Part shown: piece by piece, positions 49,249 through 60,084 of the stretch | How the letters are laid out: every line of letters begins with the position of its first letter | Position numbering within the stretch: the first letter of the stretch is position 1 | Source: Metallyticus violacea | Lineage: Eukaryota > Arthropoda > Insecta > Mantodea > Metallyticidae | Reading direction: 5' to 3' | Assembly (NCBI GenBank): GCA_030762175.1 | Contig: CM060843.1 | Span: 26,768,001-26,832,000, forward strand | DNA: 64,000 nt | Notes under the pieces: generated by a model | Told to the model about the DNA's origin: nothing | Seen by the model: only the letters and a program-made list of their open reading frames with translations | Database searches by the model: none | Translations under genes and position numbers: made by a program

Positions 49249-50299
49249 CAAGCAAAAGCCTTGATTATTTTTCTCAGTTGGATTAAAATAAAAAATAAAA
49301 TAATAGCTGGCATAAATTACTCCTTCAGATGGTTACGGAATCGATCAATCAGGCGCACGTAGCGAAAGAAAAGTGCTATTATCTACCAGAAGATGTTGTA
49401 TAAATAAGAGCAGGAAACTTCTCACCTATATCTCAAACGCATAACGATTATCAGGGATGTTTAGTGTGCCATTTTAAAAAGAACCACTAAACAATTTCTT
49501 TTAGAAAAGCTAGTACTTTTTAGGATTATTGCTATTATTTCGGTTTACGATGCATCTGTTTTGTTCTTATCTTCCTCAAAAAAGAGCAGAGGTATTTTTG
49601 AAGTACTTGCTTCAGTTTTATTCCCTTGCTTTGTGGCTTCCATTTCGGTCTTGGGAAAGGCATTTGTGGATTGTAGTGGGTCGGATGATGGGATGGCAGA
49701 AGAAAGCAGCATCAAGTCCTGAGTAGGTGTATAATCCGTTTGATACCTTAGTAGAAGATCAAAGTAACCTCCCCTACGGGGAAATAGCCCTTAGGGGTGC
49801 GGTAACACACCTTTTGAACCTCCTCATACATACAAAGAGAAGAGGTGGTCTTACCAGAAGCCCACGAGTAGAATTGTTATAAAGAAGGGAAGAGAAAATC
49901 AGAAAATGTGTACCTAAGAGCCAAGCGAATAACAAGAAAGCCTAGCTTGGTAAAGATAACATTATACACTCATCTCCCTGCTTTTAAAGCTCGGAAGAGC
50001 CTAACTGAATTGTTCATCTAACTACAGCTCTTTTGGCCTAAAGTTAAGCATTTTATTTATCTGGGTCGCTCTTACCAGTGTGGAACTCAAATGAGGTGTG
50101 GCGTGCCTTTCCTCACGAACATGGGTACATCCATAAAGAACACACAAGAAATTTATGAGTAGTATAGTGGGTATTTAGTTAACATTTTATTCTATAACGC
50201 AATGAAATAATTACAAGCATTTGCTTATTTGAACAAATATCATCGTATGGTATTTATAAACATAATAAAGCTGTACTGTTGCCCAAGATAGCTAAGATA
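49249..50299. other. unassigned sequence
   Basis: Short frames only. Nothing recognised. Confidence 0.4.
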
Positions 50300-50465
50300 C
50301 GGGCTCATGAGCGTTTTTCTAGGTTTTCCGCATGAATGGCAAATGCTGGGGAGGTACTCTAAGCTTAGTCTCTAACGCTTCCTTCTTTAGAAAAAAATTC
50401 CTTTCCCAATCACTTCATCTCACGTATCATCAGTGTCCATTGCCTGTGATACCTCAGCAGTAAAC
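50300..50465 (+). mobile_element. SINE family 1, headless 3' part (copy D)
   Basis: TCTAGGTTTTCC, GGCAAATGCTGGGGAGGTAC, CGCTTCCTTCTTTA, CCTTTCCCAAT and TGCCTGTGATACCTCAGCAG follow the body of copies A-C in order. The tRNA-derived head with its A and B boxes is missing. 5' truncation is common for SINEs copied by target-primed reverse transcription, though later deletion is also possible. It ends a few bases before the left TIR of the pogo element. Confidence 0.88.
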
Positions 50466-50478
50466 TAAGAAACATATA

Positions 50479-52877
50479 GGGTAAGGAAGGGTGAATGGGA
50501 TCAAAAGACGATTAGGGTCAATTTTTTAAATTGCGTCCTCACCATCAAAAGAAGACGTACTTAAGGAAGTACTACTATCTGGCAACAACTGTTACAACTC
50601 TGCCCAGAAATTGGAGGAAAGAATTCAGTGTGAGACGTGTTTATCGCTGTGTACTTTGTTCCGTAACATTGTGCTGTTTGAAGTGAGTTCGTATTTGATT
50701 TTATTATTTAATATAGTATAAAAGTGATATCAAAATGGTTGGGATAATTTTCTTAGTTATGTATTGAGCATCAGTTATCTAATTACTTAAAACATTCTCT
50801 CAGAGGTTATGTTGGTTCCCGCGCTTTATCATCCTTGTGCAGATGTACCAACATAGTCAACCAAAATCTTGTATTTCCAGCAAACAGGGTCACAAAATTG
50901 TGGGTAATAACGACCAATGTTTTCTAAAAAGGCATTTTAAGTTTTTGCTATACTTTTTCATTTATAATTACAGATAGGGAAATACAAACGAAAAACAACC
51001 TCTGAGGGGACAGTGGATGATATGCAGAAGGCAATTAAAGCTTTCCTTGAAGGTAAAAGCCAGTACCACCTGCAGAATTGTTTGGAGCCCGCATTCCTGT
51101 CTTCAAAGACGGCTGCAAAGCAGCAAGGATACTCCAGTGAAGGTAAAGGGTGGTCAAACAATATGTATTAAGGATCAGGAACAATAATTAGTTTCAAGAA
51201 TTCTGAAACTGAGTGCTTGCGGATTTCCCTTGGATTCAAATGACGTCAGGAGAGCTGCCTTTGTGTCCAATAAAATAAAACACTTTCTCGAATGTAAATA
51301 AAAGGTAAACAGTGGTTAATTTGATTCAGAGAGCGAAACCCGAAACTTTCGTTGAGAAAAGTAGAAGAGCTCTCTTTTGCACGGCGCAATGGCCTGAATA
51401 GAGAAGATGTGGCTAAATTTTTTGTTTGCTAAAGAAAACTATGAAGGATGTTGATCTGATACACAAAGCGCAAATGGTGCAGATGAATCCGGTTATCAAC
51501 TAAACAATAAACCTACTAAGAAAGTGTTTGCTAAAAAAAGGAAGCAGACCCGTTTATGCACAGACTTGCGTAGAGCGACTTGTGCTAGTGCCGCAGGATG
51601 CTTCACCCCTCCTATGGCCATCTTCAGAAGAAAAAGATCATTACCTGAATTTGGTAATGGTCTCCCGATTGGGTCGCTGGCATCAATGTCGCAATCCGGA
51701 TGGATTAAGAAGAAGAGTTTCTATGGTGACTGAAACATTTTCACGCTCATCACATAAAAGTTTACCAGGCTCCAGTTCTGTGAAGCAAACAGCATGATAT
51801 GCCTACCCAGCCGCACAACCCACCGCTTACAATCACAGGACAGGTAGCTTTTTTAATCCAATAAAATGAGATATCCGGGCTTATTGGATTAACGCCGGCC
51901 GTGAAAGCATAAATAGTTATAACTTTTTAAATCGTTAAAAATCTACTTCCACAATGAATGTATGCAATTCATACGCAAAGCAAAAGAAGAAAGAAAGATC
52001 AACTATCTACTATTGGGAGGCTTTTAAGGCAGCATGGATGAAGGCGGCCACACGGGCGATTGCAGGAAGCGGATTTCGTTCTACAGGCGTCTATCCGGTT
52101 AATGAAAATGCATTGACTGAACATGAGTTTTTGCCTTCTGGTTGTAAGTCATTGAACCTGAATTAGCCTTAGCGAACCCAGTACAGAAAGAGAACGAATT
52201 TCTAAACCTTTCGATCTCATTCCATGAGCTGTTGCCGTCTCCAAACAAGAGGACACCAAAACATTCTCTTAGGAAGCAAAAGGCAGTTCTTCTGACTTCT
52301 GCAAAAAATATTCTAGAGACTGCAGTAAAGTTACAAAGAAAACGAAAAATCTTTCCTCAACAAGCAAGTAACATCAGGCAGGTCAGTAATAAGCAAATAC
52401 GTAATCAGTGTACGTCATCATCAGAGTCATCAGTAACCGATGAAGATGATAACGATACATCATATGAACTGTGAAAGATAAAATGCAGTGATTCCAAATC
52501 CGTCAAACTTGGTGACTGGATTCTTTGTCAAGGCAAGAGAAAAGAATGGCATCATGAGAGATGTGTGGGTGCAGTGGGAAAATAGAAACTTCTCGGTGGG
52601 AAATGTGTGGCTCTCATATGATATTTCAACATTTCTACTGACCCTACTAACCCATCCCTTTGACCCGATTCATCCTACTTGAGGAAGGCGAATAGGGTCA
52701 TGCACTATGATCAAATTATTTTACGGAACTCTAGACAATATTTATAAATTGTTAAATAGTGATATGTGTTTATAGAATAATGCAGTTTGTAAGCATGTAC
52801 AGTGATCGGAATTTACATGAAAGACTTCTGCTATTAAGAATTTAACAATTTTTGACCCGATTCCCCGGACCTTACCC
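50479..52877 (+). mobile_element. pogo-type (Tigger-like) DNA transposon, about 2.4 kb
   Basis: The two ends pair as inverted repeats: GGGTAAGGAAGGGTGAATGG on the left and GGGTAAGGTCCGGGGAATCG on the right (inverse), both continuing to GGxTCAAAA. TA dinucleotides lie directly outside (50477-50478 and 52878-52879), the target duplication of this superfamily. The length fits pogo/Tigger elements. The interior carries transposase blocks in the correct order on the plus strand. The start of the coding part is preceded by a pyrimidine-rich ...TTATAATTACAG stretch near 50957-50973 that looks like a 3' splice site, so the 5' UTR may have held an intron. Confidence 0.9.
50977..52680 (+). pseudogene. 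pogo transposase relic (psq HTH, CENP-B-like HTH, DDE_1)
   Basis: Blocks in order: GKYKRKTTSEGTVDDMQKAI and KAFLEGK (about 50977-51050), a psq-type HTH; SRILKLSACGFPLDSNDVRR (about 51195-51255), the CENP-B-like HTH; RNPKLSLRKVEELSFARRNG and LNREDVAKFF (about 51334-51422), the start of the DDE_1 domain. DESGYQLNNKPTKKVFAKK (from 51482) holds the first catalytic Asp; then SAAGCFTPPMAIF and GLPIGS. The frame then jumps to EANSMICLPSRTTHRLQ (about 51763-51815), so the segment with the second catalytic Asp (usually DGHxSH) is deleted. SGFRSTGVYPVNENALTEHE (about 52059-52120) is the conserved end of the domain, followed by an acidic Ser-rich tail to about 52470. Several frameshifts and stops; inactive. 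Confidence 0.88.
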
Positions 52878-55721
52878 TATTTAAAATGCTTCTCAGTACT
52901 TATTCATAAGATCACGTTCCACTTATGCTCTATCATACTTCTAACTTTTGATATGATATGCACATAAAAATTAATGGCTTACTTAATTTTATACCTATAT
53001 ATTATCATCACATGCTTCATGGATCAGATTGTATAACTTAATTCAATCTTTTCTTGAGTCTCTTAATATCTTTTGACCTTTTGTGATATAAAATATTTGT
53101 TTTTTTTTTTCTTAATAGAACTAGATCTCTTCTAACTGAGTGTTGCTCATATTTCCAGTTTTAACAGTAGAGCAGTACATTTTTCTTCTATGAAAAATAT
53201 GCAAAGTTTGTCTTCTAGTTATGCTTATTTTACTGAAAGCAAGAGCTTTATCATATTAGACTTGTATTTTTCCCTCGTTATCTATGTCTCTGAGCAGCAC
53301 GGAATACAGGGGCTGCCAAAACAGTACGCACTTTTTCTCATTACCCATGTCTCAGGATCTCAAATTAGTTACATTGAAATTTAATACTTTATAAGTGTTA
53401 TAATCACAATTGACACGGTTGTCATAGCTCAGATACTTAAAACAACTATTATTTCTATGAAAGTAGGTTATTTGTGGTCCATCTTCTGATTTAGCCAAAA
53501 TTATATTTTCGCCTGTACACAGAATAGTTTTAATAAGCATATTTTACCCAATGACCCGTTCTGGTACACCCACAACCACACAAGTTAAACAAAACAGTCA
53601 AAAGACTACAACCACGTTAAACTCTCTAATTTTGTTTAATAATTTATTTCTTAATGGTATTAATATTAACGATACTTGTCATTTTATATAGACTTTTGTA
53701 TTTTAGGTGCTCTTTAATTTTTCTTTCTATTTATGACTTTATTGAAAGCTTTAACGTGGTATTTAAGAGCAATAAAATTTTACTCTTTTACTCACCTGTA
53801 TTTTTAATGCAAATAGATCGTCATTGCAAGAACTACCTGGTCTAAATACACTTTTTTTAACAAGTGCATTTTATATATCTCAAGCATAGTGTCTTAGAAT
53901 ATATCTTAAACGCAGCATTTAAAATGGTTATGCTATGTTTCCAATCTTTGCAACTCCCTGATTAAAAAATGGAGTTAAGATATCTAATTTATTTTATAGA
54001 GGCGATCCTCTGATTCTAAAACTGATTTTAAAAAACTACTGATAATATTATATAAGCATTTAATGAAATTCTAAGAATTACCCCTCTCAGTGAATTTGAT
54101 GTTCGTCAAAATGCACCACTACAAACGAAATATTTGTTTTATATCGTATAACAAATAATATAACAATTAAATAGATATATAAAAATGTATACTCCCTAAA
54201 ATAGCAAAAACCTCTTACAAGTAAGAGTTGTTATAGTTATTGTATTGTTGCAGATATCTCTTTATGCTCTTCAGATTTTTCTCCGGCTTTTTTTTTTTTG
54301 TACAATGAACCTTAACTTTTATTGAAGTCAGCCCCCAACATCACCTTATCCTACCCTTACCTCGTCTCTCGCAGAGTAAATCCAATTTTATTGCTGTACA
54401 CCTACTTCAACCTACTATAGTCTAGCCAAGTAATGTGTTAATCTGCTTTTAACTGCTATAGCGGCACATCTTTAATTTTACATTATATATACATTCTTTT
54501 AAACTTATCAAGTTTAACTATAGACCAAAAATAATCACTCCATTTTCCATTGATAGAACATTTTTAATTTTCTTCCCACTTACAATTCAAGATTAGCTGT
54601 AAAATATACAGTTGCATTGCAATTGATGTTGACCATTTAGAGCATTTTCTGAATAACTATAGACAAGTAAAACATGAATAATGATAATTATAATAATAGT
54701 AATATTATTAATAAAATAATAATGTTAACATTTAGGGAATTTATCATATAGATTTTTATTTCTTCTTAATTTCTCTATTAATTGACCAAAGTATTTCCCA
54801 CGTTATATAATAAACTGTGTATAATTTCCCATACTTTTATGAAAAAAGGTATATATATATTTAACAATATTTAAATACAATTTAAAAGGATTAGAAAACA
54901 TTTTGCTCAGGAAAGTCGTCATTATGTTACTGCTGAAATGTTACTTGAAAGTAAAGTCTGAATATAGACATGAAGGCAAACAAGGAGTTGACTTGCAACG
55001 AAGATCAGGCTACCCTCGATACACTAAAGAAACAAGTTTATAAAAGAACGGTGGTTTCCTTGTTACGTGTGCGTTCAATCTTCCTGGAACTGACGTGACC
55101 TTAATAACAGCCCCCTGGATACGCCATGTGCGTGACTACATGGCAAAATAACGAACGTCTTCTATCTCATTATTCTGCTACCCTTAAACGCATCATGTAC
55201 TCTTCTTTTCAATATTTTCATGGGAACTTTGCTCATAACTCATTATCCATTACGATGGATGCGTTAAGGCTGTAAAACCTCTGAAATTGCTTTCATATGG
55301 GTCTACCATTACTGAAAAATCTAGCGCCTATCACAAGACAATTCCTCTTTCTTTCCAGAGAAGATAAAAGCATAGTGCGATGAAATTCAGTGGTATTTAC
55401 GAGATGAGCAAAACATTTACCTGAAATTATATAAGTGATTTGTGTATGCATTATAAAACGTACATAAGGTAAACTACTAAAGCATAAGATAAGCTTTATT
55501 GCGGAAATGAATTTATTATAAAAAATTAAAACCATGATAAAAAAAATGGTGAAATAAATCAGATTTGGACCCAAACCTTCTTTAAGTTTTTCCAGGTGCA
55601 AAAACATTGGCATTCTATAGCCCACCATATAAGTAAATATCTTATTCAAGCCAATAAACATGTATAAACTTTAGTTTCATAGAGCGAAATGCTACAATAA
55701 TAACAGAAATATTCTCCCCGT
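52878..55721. other. unassigned AT-rich stretch
   Basis: No gene or element recognised. Short frames (60-65 codons) only. Confidence 0.4.
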
Positions 55722-55745
55722 CACACACACACACACACACACACA
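55722..55745. repeat. (CA)n microsatellite
   Basis: Twelve CA units. Confidence 0.95.
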
Positions 55746-56562
55746 AAACACAATACGATCCACCTTAAGCTAAATTCCCTTTTAATTTAATCATTGTAAC
55801 TAAATTACATTTTGTCATATTCCATTACAGAAAGTGGATATTTTAGATAGCGTCGTAGAAATTTCGTTGAAAGTAATAAGAGGAACAGGAAAAGCAAATA
55901 TCGAAATTTAAATGTAATTGTACAAATTTTCATAAAACAACTTTGTTTAATTTTTTTTCTAAATTGATATCTTAACTTTGGAAATTAGGCGTAAAACCCT
56001 TTAAGGATCAGAGAAGCAAATTCGACAGAAAGATAACACCAGCATTCTAGTTACAATCTGTTTTCAAACCGATATAATATCTTAAAAAAAGTCTATTCAC
56101 GTTTGCTGTTTACTACCATAGACAAAATAAATGACACGGTTTGACATAGAAATAAACCTACACGATAAACTATGAGTTTTCGTCGAAAGACGTTCCCGGA
56201 CATTTTACCGAATCTGATTACCAGATTTCTTTTTTTCCTGAAGAATTACCTTTCGAAAACTTATTTTCACAAATGCAGTTCCCGAATTAAATACATCAGA
56301 GCCGTTTTCCCGAATCCTTCTTCCCGACATGCATTACACATCTGCAGACAAACTATTTTAGATCTTGCAAATGTAACCAACAAATAACTGCTTTTGGTAC
56401 AAGACTGGGTAAGTTATAAAAACAATAGTTCAGTAGTTCACTTTCGCGGTTGGGTTAGTTTCCTGACGGAGTTTTTCAGGATGTTTGAGGCGATAATTAA
56501 TGGCTTCAATCCCCACCTCTATATTATCAATGTTATCATTAACAAACATCAATGCTAATACT
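55746..56562. other. unassigned AT-rich sequence
   Basis: Nothing recognised. A 71-codon plus frame (56172-56387) has no domain. Confidence 0.4.
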
Positions 56563-56563
56563 A

Positions 56564-56594
<31 letters not shown>
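56563..56594. repeat. (ATT)n microsatellite
   Basis: A clean run of ATT units. Confidence 0.95.
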
Positions 56595-56782
56595 TATGTA
56601 ACTTGTATTGACCCTTGTAAACATAATTTGTGAAACTTGTATTGAGCCTTGTATTCATTCAAGGAACTTATTTCCTGTGAGTTCAAACGAGAAAATTGTT
56701 GCCGGAACATTAAGGGTCCCTGCATATTTTTTGTATGTTTATGTTGAACAACAAAGATTTTCCCGTAGGCCATGAAGAATAA

Positions 56783-56796
56783 TAGGGTAAGGAAGG
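56783..56796 (+). repeat. solo match to the pogo TIR
   Basis: TAGGGTAAGGAAGG is identical to the first 14 bases (TA plus left TIR) of the pogo element at 50477. No transposase sequence or inverse partner was seen nearby. It may be the end of a decayed non-autonomous copy, or chance. Confidence 0.4.
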
Positions 56797-57288
56797 TCGG
56801 AGAGTTTATTTCATAAGAGCACTCAAGAAGGTTAGCTTTTTTTAGATTAGCAACGAACTGTAAAATAAAACCCACTCTGATGCAATACCGTGTAAGTTGA
56901 ATAGCATAATATAAGAGAATTTAACGAGACATAGAAAGTAAACAGAGCAATTAAAGATTTAAGATCACATGCAATCAGATAATTCAGCGCGAATAAAGAT
57001 CTAAGATCACATCCAATCAGGGAATTCGGGAAGATTATTTGTACGAGTAGAAGCAACCATCAGAAAATCGTATGGAGTAAAAAAAAAAAAAAATCAAAAG
57101 TTGTACTGTAAAAATTGTTCTGTACTGTAGCGTCCAGACCGGACAACTCTATTGTTAATAAGAGTTAGAGAGTTCGAGACCCTGGGAAAATAACACCGAG
57201 AAAATAACACGGAAGAAAACAAACAACCGAATATATAGCGGACAACCAGTGATTGTGATGTAATTAGACAACAAGTGGATCTAATATA
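56797..57288. other. unassigned sequence
   Basis: Contains two close copies of TTAAGATCACATGCAATCAG-like sequence (about 56958 and 57001, the second reading CTAAGATCACATCCAATCAG), a short local duplication of roughly 45 bp spacing. Nothing else seen. Confidence 0.4.
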
Positions 57289-58293
57289 CGAGAGTAGGTC
57301 TATAAGTTTCCGGCCTCGCCAATAAGGAAAATCGCCTTCACAAAATCCTTGTCCGGTATCATACCATATCTTTTAGTAAATAAGTGTAGCTGTCACTTCC
57401 GCTCCGCTGGGTTCAATTGTTACATATAGTTGCATAAAGAAGGCTATAATTAAAACATTTTAACAACAAAATAATATCCTTCTAATATCAAATAACAGGA
57501 CAAAATAAGTAAATCGCGTGTAGAAGATTGTGACATGCTCAAAATGGAGTGCCCAGCAGTTATTAAGCTCTTCACAAAAGAAAAGATTTAGTCCTAATGA
57601 AATTAAGCAGCGATTGAACGGTGTATATGGAAGCGTTCTCCTCATATTCTAACGTCGGCCCTTGGAGGTGCTCACTCCCGAAAATATCGCTCTTGTGGAA
57701 GGAGAAATTATGGAAGATCGGCGGCTCAAAATTACAGAAATAGCAACAAGGTTGGGCCTTTCTAAAACAACAACAAAACAATTATTCATGAACATTTAAC
57801 CATGAATAAGGTTAGTGCAAGATGGGTGCCCAGACTTCTTTCCTCAGTCCAAAAGCAGCAACGAGTCATCTGTTGTCAGGCATATACGAGAGAGAAGCTG
57901 TGCAAACCATTGTTACAGAAGATGAAAACATGGCCCTCTACTATGATCCCTTGTCCAAAAGAGAATGGAGTGGCGTAAACTGGCGAAGCACCGTCTCTAA
58001 AGGCCAAGTCACTCAGTCAACTAAGAAGATCATGGACACAATTTATTGGCACTGTGAAGGAATACTCTTCGTTGACTTCAAGGATAGGAACTCCATAGTG
58101 AATGGGGAGTCCTCTGCTGGTATACTGCACAGACTACGTGCTTCCGTCAAAGAGAAAAGGCGAGAAAACTGAGTGGTGGTGTGTGCTTTCTTCATGACAA
58201 CGTACCTATGCACATAGCTTTCGTTGCAAAGGAAGCCAGAGGAAGGAATATACCTAAAAAGGGTTAGGCCTGAAACTTATGGACCTAACCTGG
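57289..58293 (+). mobile_element. mariner element, internally deleted (copy 3)
   Basis: The left TIR starts CGAGAGTAGGTCTATAAGTT with TA outside (57287-57288). The right TIR, inverted, reads CCAGGTTAGGTCCATAAGTT, ending about 58293, where the flanking TA is lost. About 1.0 kb. Relative to copy 2 it is in the opposite orientation. Its 5' UTR has about 70 extra bases (57449-57518) absent from copy 2, and it lacks the end of the catalytic domain. This pattern differs from copies 1 and 2, so decay was independent. Confidence 0.88.
57544..58258 (+). pseudogene. mariner transposase relic, third catalytic block deleted
   Basis: Starts at ATG 57544 (MECPAVIKLFTKEK, then a stop). Shifted-frame fragments PNEIKQRLNGVYG, ENIALVEGEIMEDRRLK and NKVSARWVPRLLSSVQKQQR cover the N-terminal HTH pair and linker. 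A 116-codon open segment (57822-58172) holds the first half of the catalytic domain: YYDPLSKREW with the first catalytic Asp, then VDFKDRN and LHRLRASVKEKRR. After a frameshift HDNVPMHIAFVAKEA (about 58193-58240) retains the second Asp. The sequence then jumps to a few residues of the C-terminal part, so the YSPDLAPSD-type block with the third Asp is missing. Inactive. Confidence 0.85.
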
Positions 58294-59087
58294 AATTAGC
58301 TAATTGACTAGTTAGCGCCTAGCAAGCAAATAGAGTGTCATCATCAAATCATCAGTCAGCCAATCAACAGTGCGCGACCTGACGGCGCTAAGACACAGTG
58401 TTACTCATAAAAAAGTCAGATAGTACACTGCAGTTAGAATGTTGAAAAGATACTGCGGTATTACAGTTAAAGCTAAATAGTGACGCTAAGATGAATATGG
58501 AAGCATAATAGTAAAGAGAGAAAGTGAACAGTTTTACTGAATCACTTGTAGTGTGTATAGAACAGAACTTTGTTATAGGTAGTTCAGCTTAGATAGCGCA
58601 AGAGTGGCATAAAGAACACTCAAAAACTTCTCAAGACTTAACGGCCAACCAACACAGTCAAAAATATATAAAATAGTAAATGAATCTTGTTATATACAAT
58701 TACACGAATTTATTCCATCTTCTGCCAGATTCTCAATCCTTTCCTTCTGGCACAACATTGTCACAAAACTCCAACGATCTGCCGAGCTGTAGTCATGGCA
58801 AAGGCGATAATTCAAGGCACAACATCTGGAGAGGAAGAGGTGGACCTCGATTAAACAGCAACTACAATTAAAATAATCCAATTTAATTAATTCAGCATTA
58901 TCAAAACATTCTCCATCTCTCCCCTACATACATGTTTCACTATTTCCATCGCAGCTTTCCTCCGTTATTTTGGTAAATCCATAGGAAAATTAGGGTACAA
59001 AGTCCCCTGAACTCCTTCAGCTAAGCTATCATCTTTCATACGAGTACAACTGGCACTGTAGATCTTCAGGTTATGGTGACGTATCCT

Positions 59088-59089
<2 letters not shown>
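58294..59089. other. unassigned sequence
   Basis: Short frames on both strands (58680-58881), no domain. Confidence 0.4.

Positions 59090-59127
<38 letters not shown>
59090..59127. repeat. (AAT)n microsatellite
   Basis: A clean run of about 12 AAT units. Confidence 0.95.
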
Positions 59128-59129
<2 letters not shown>

Positions 59130-59355
59130 CCGTTGTATGCTAAAATATAATACAGTGCAAGTATAAGAACAAAATGAAGTCAGAATTGCATATTACATAG
59201 GGAAAGTGCAAAATAAATTACTATGCAATAACTTCGTTTACCTCAAGAGCAAAAATGGACCTGGAGAGAAGATAATTTGGGACTGTAACCAAGTTCGTTC
59301 GGCGGAATGTTCTACGCAAGAATTTACCATTTGGATATATGAATAGTACATATTT

Positions 59356-59592
59356 ATTTGGTTTATTTATGGACGCTCTTTAACACTCCAGGTCATCAGC
59401 GTTTCATTCAATTTAAAGCGAGGAACGGCCTACAAAATTTTCTAAGAGACCTCTTCTTTAGGCTTGAGGTTCTTTTACCTGCAGTAAATATATGACACGG
59501 AACCCACTTCCTTTCCAATACCCTGCCCGGAATTGAACTCGCCATCTTGGGTCTACGAGGTATAAGTAGGTTACCACTAGACCACCAAGACG
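59356..59592 (-). mobile_element. tRNA-derived SINE, family 2, copy 3
   Basis: On the minus strand: CTTGGTGGTCTAGTGGTAAC (A-box region), GAGTTCAATTCCGGGCA (B box), GTAAAAGAACCTCAAGCCTA, then GCTGATGACCTGGAGTG and AATAAACCAAATAAA. It is about 45 bp shorter than copy 2 in the region between the B box and the central block. The A box here matches the polymerase III consensus better than in copy 1. Confidence 0.85.
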
Positions 59593-60029
59593 ATGGGTAT
59601 GTGCAGATTTGGAAGTAATTCGAGGTGATGAAGAACCTGCTCACAGTATCATCCTAACAGAAGAAGAAAAAGAAGGTTGAAACAAATAATCAAGAATAAT
59701 GCACAAATATATTCGAAGCTCGAACCTTCTCGGATTCTTCGCGGTGAGCTTCATGCAGTTCCGTCAGGCGCACTCTGCTTCTTCCAAAGTGGCAGATTTT
59801 TTGTGTCTGTTTTCTATTGCCAACTCACTTGCCGGCCATGCATTGCAGTTCTGCACACGGGCGGTAGAGGGTAGTAGAGTAAACCATTTGAAAAGCTCGC
59901 AACGACCAAAGTCGGATTACATTACGGTGAATGATGAAGCTTAAGACGGAGATATCAATAGAGAAATAAATGATAGGGAAACCAGAGTACTCAGAGTACT
60001 CAGGCGCCACTTATCCCCCATATATATTA
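59593..60029. other. unassigned sequence
   Basis: No gene. A directly repeated AGAGTACTC / AGAGTACTC pair lies at about 59984-60002. Confidence 0.35.
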
Positions 60030-60084
60030 CTGCCCCTAGGATCGAACCTGGACTGCCTCGGCGGAAGACGACTATTTGGCAGAA
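60030..60084 (-). repeat. possible tRNA-like SINE head
   Basis: On the minus strand CAGGTTCGATCCTAGG is a good B box. The A box upstream is poor (CTGCCAAATAGTCG). Too little to assign to a family. Confidence 0.25.

Noticed and set aside
53290..53330. CAGGGGCTGCCAAAAC as a Tc1-like TIR
   Set aside because: No inverse partner or transposase sequence found within several kilobases.
55293..55661. 122-codon minus-strand open frame
   Set aside because: No recognisable domain; hydrophobic composition reflects T-rich codons of AT-rich DNA; overlapping signals of selection cannot be seen.
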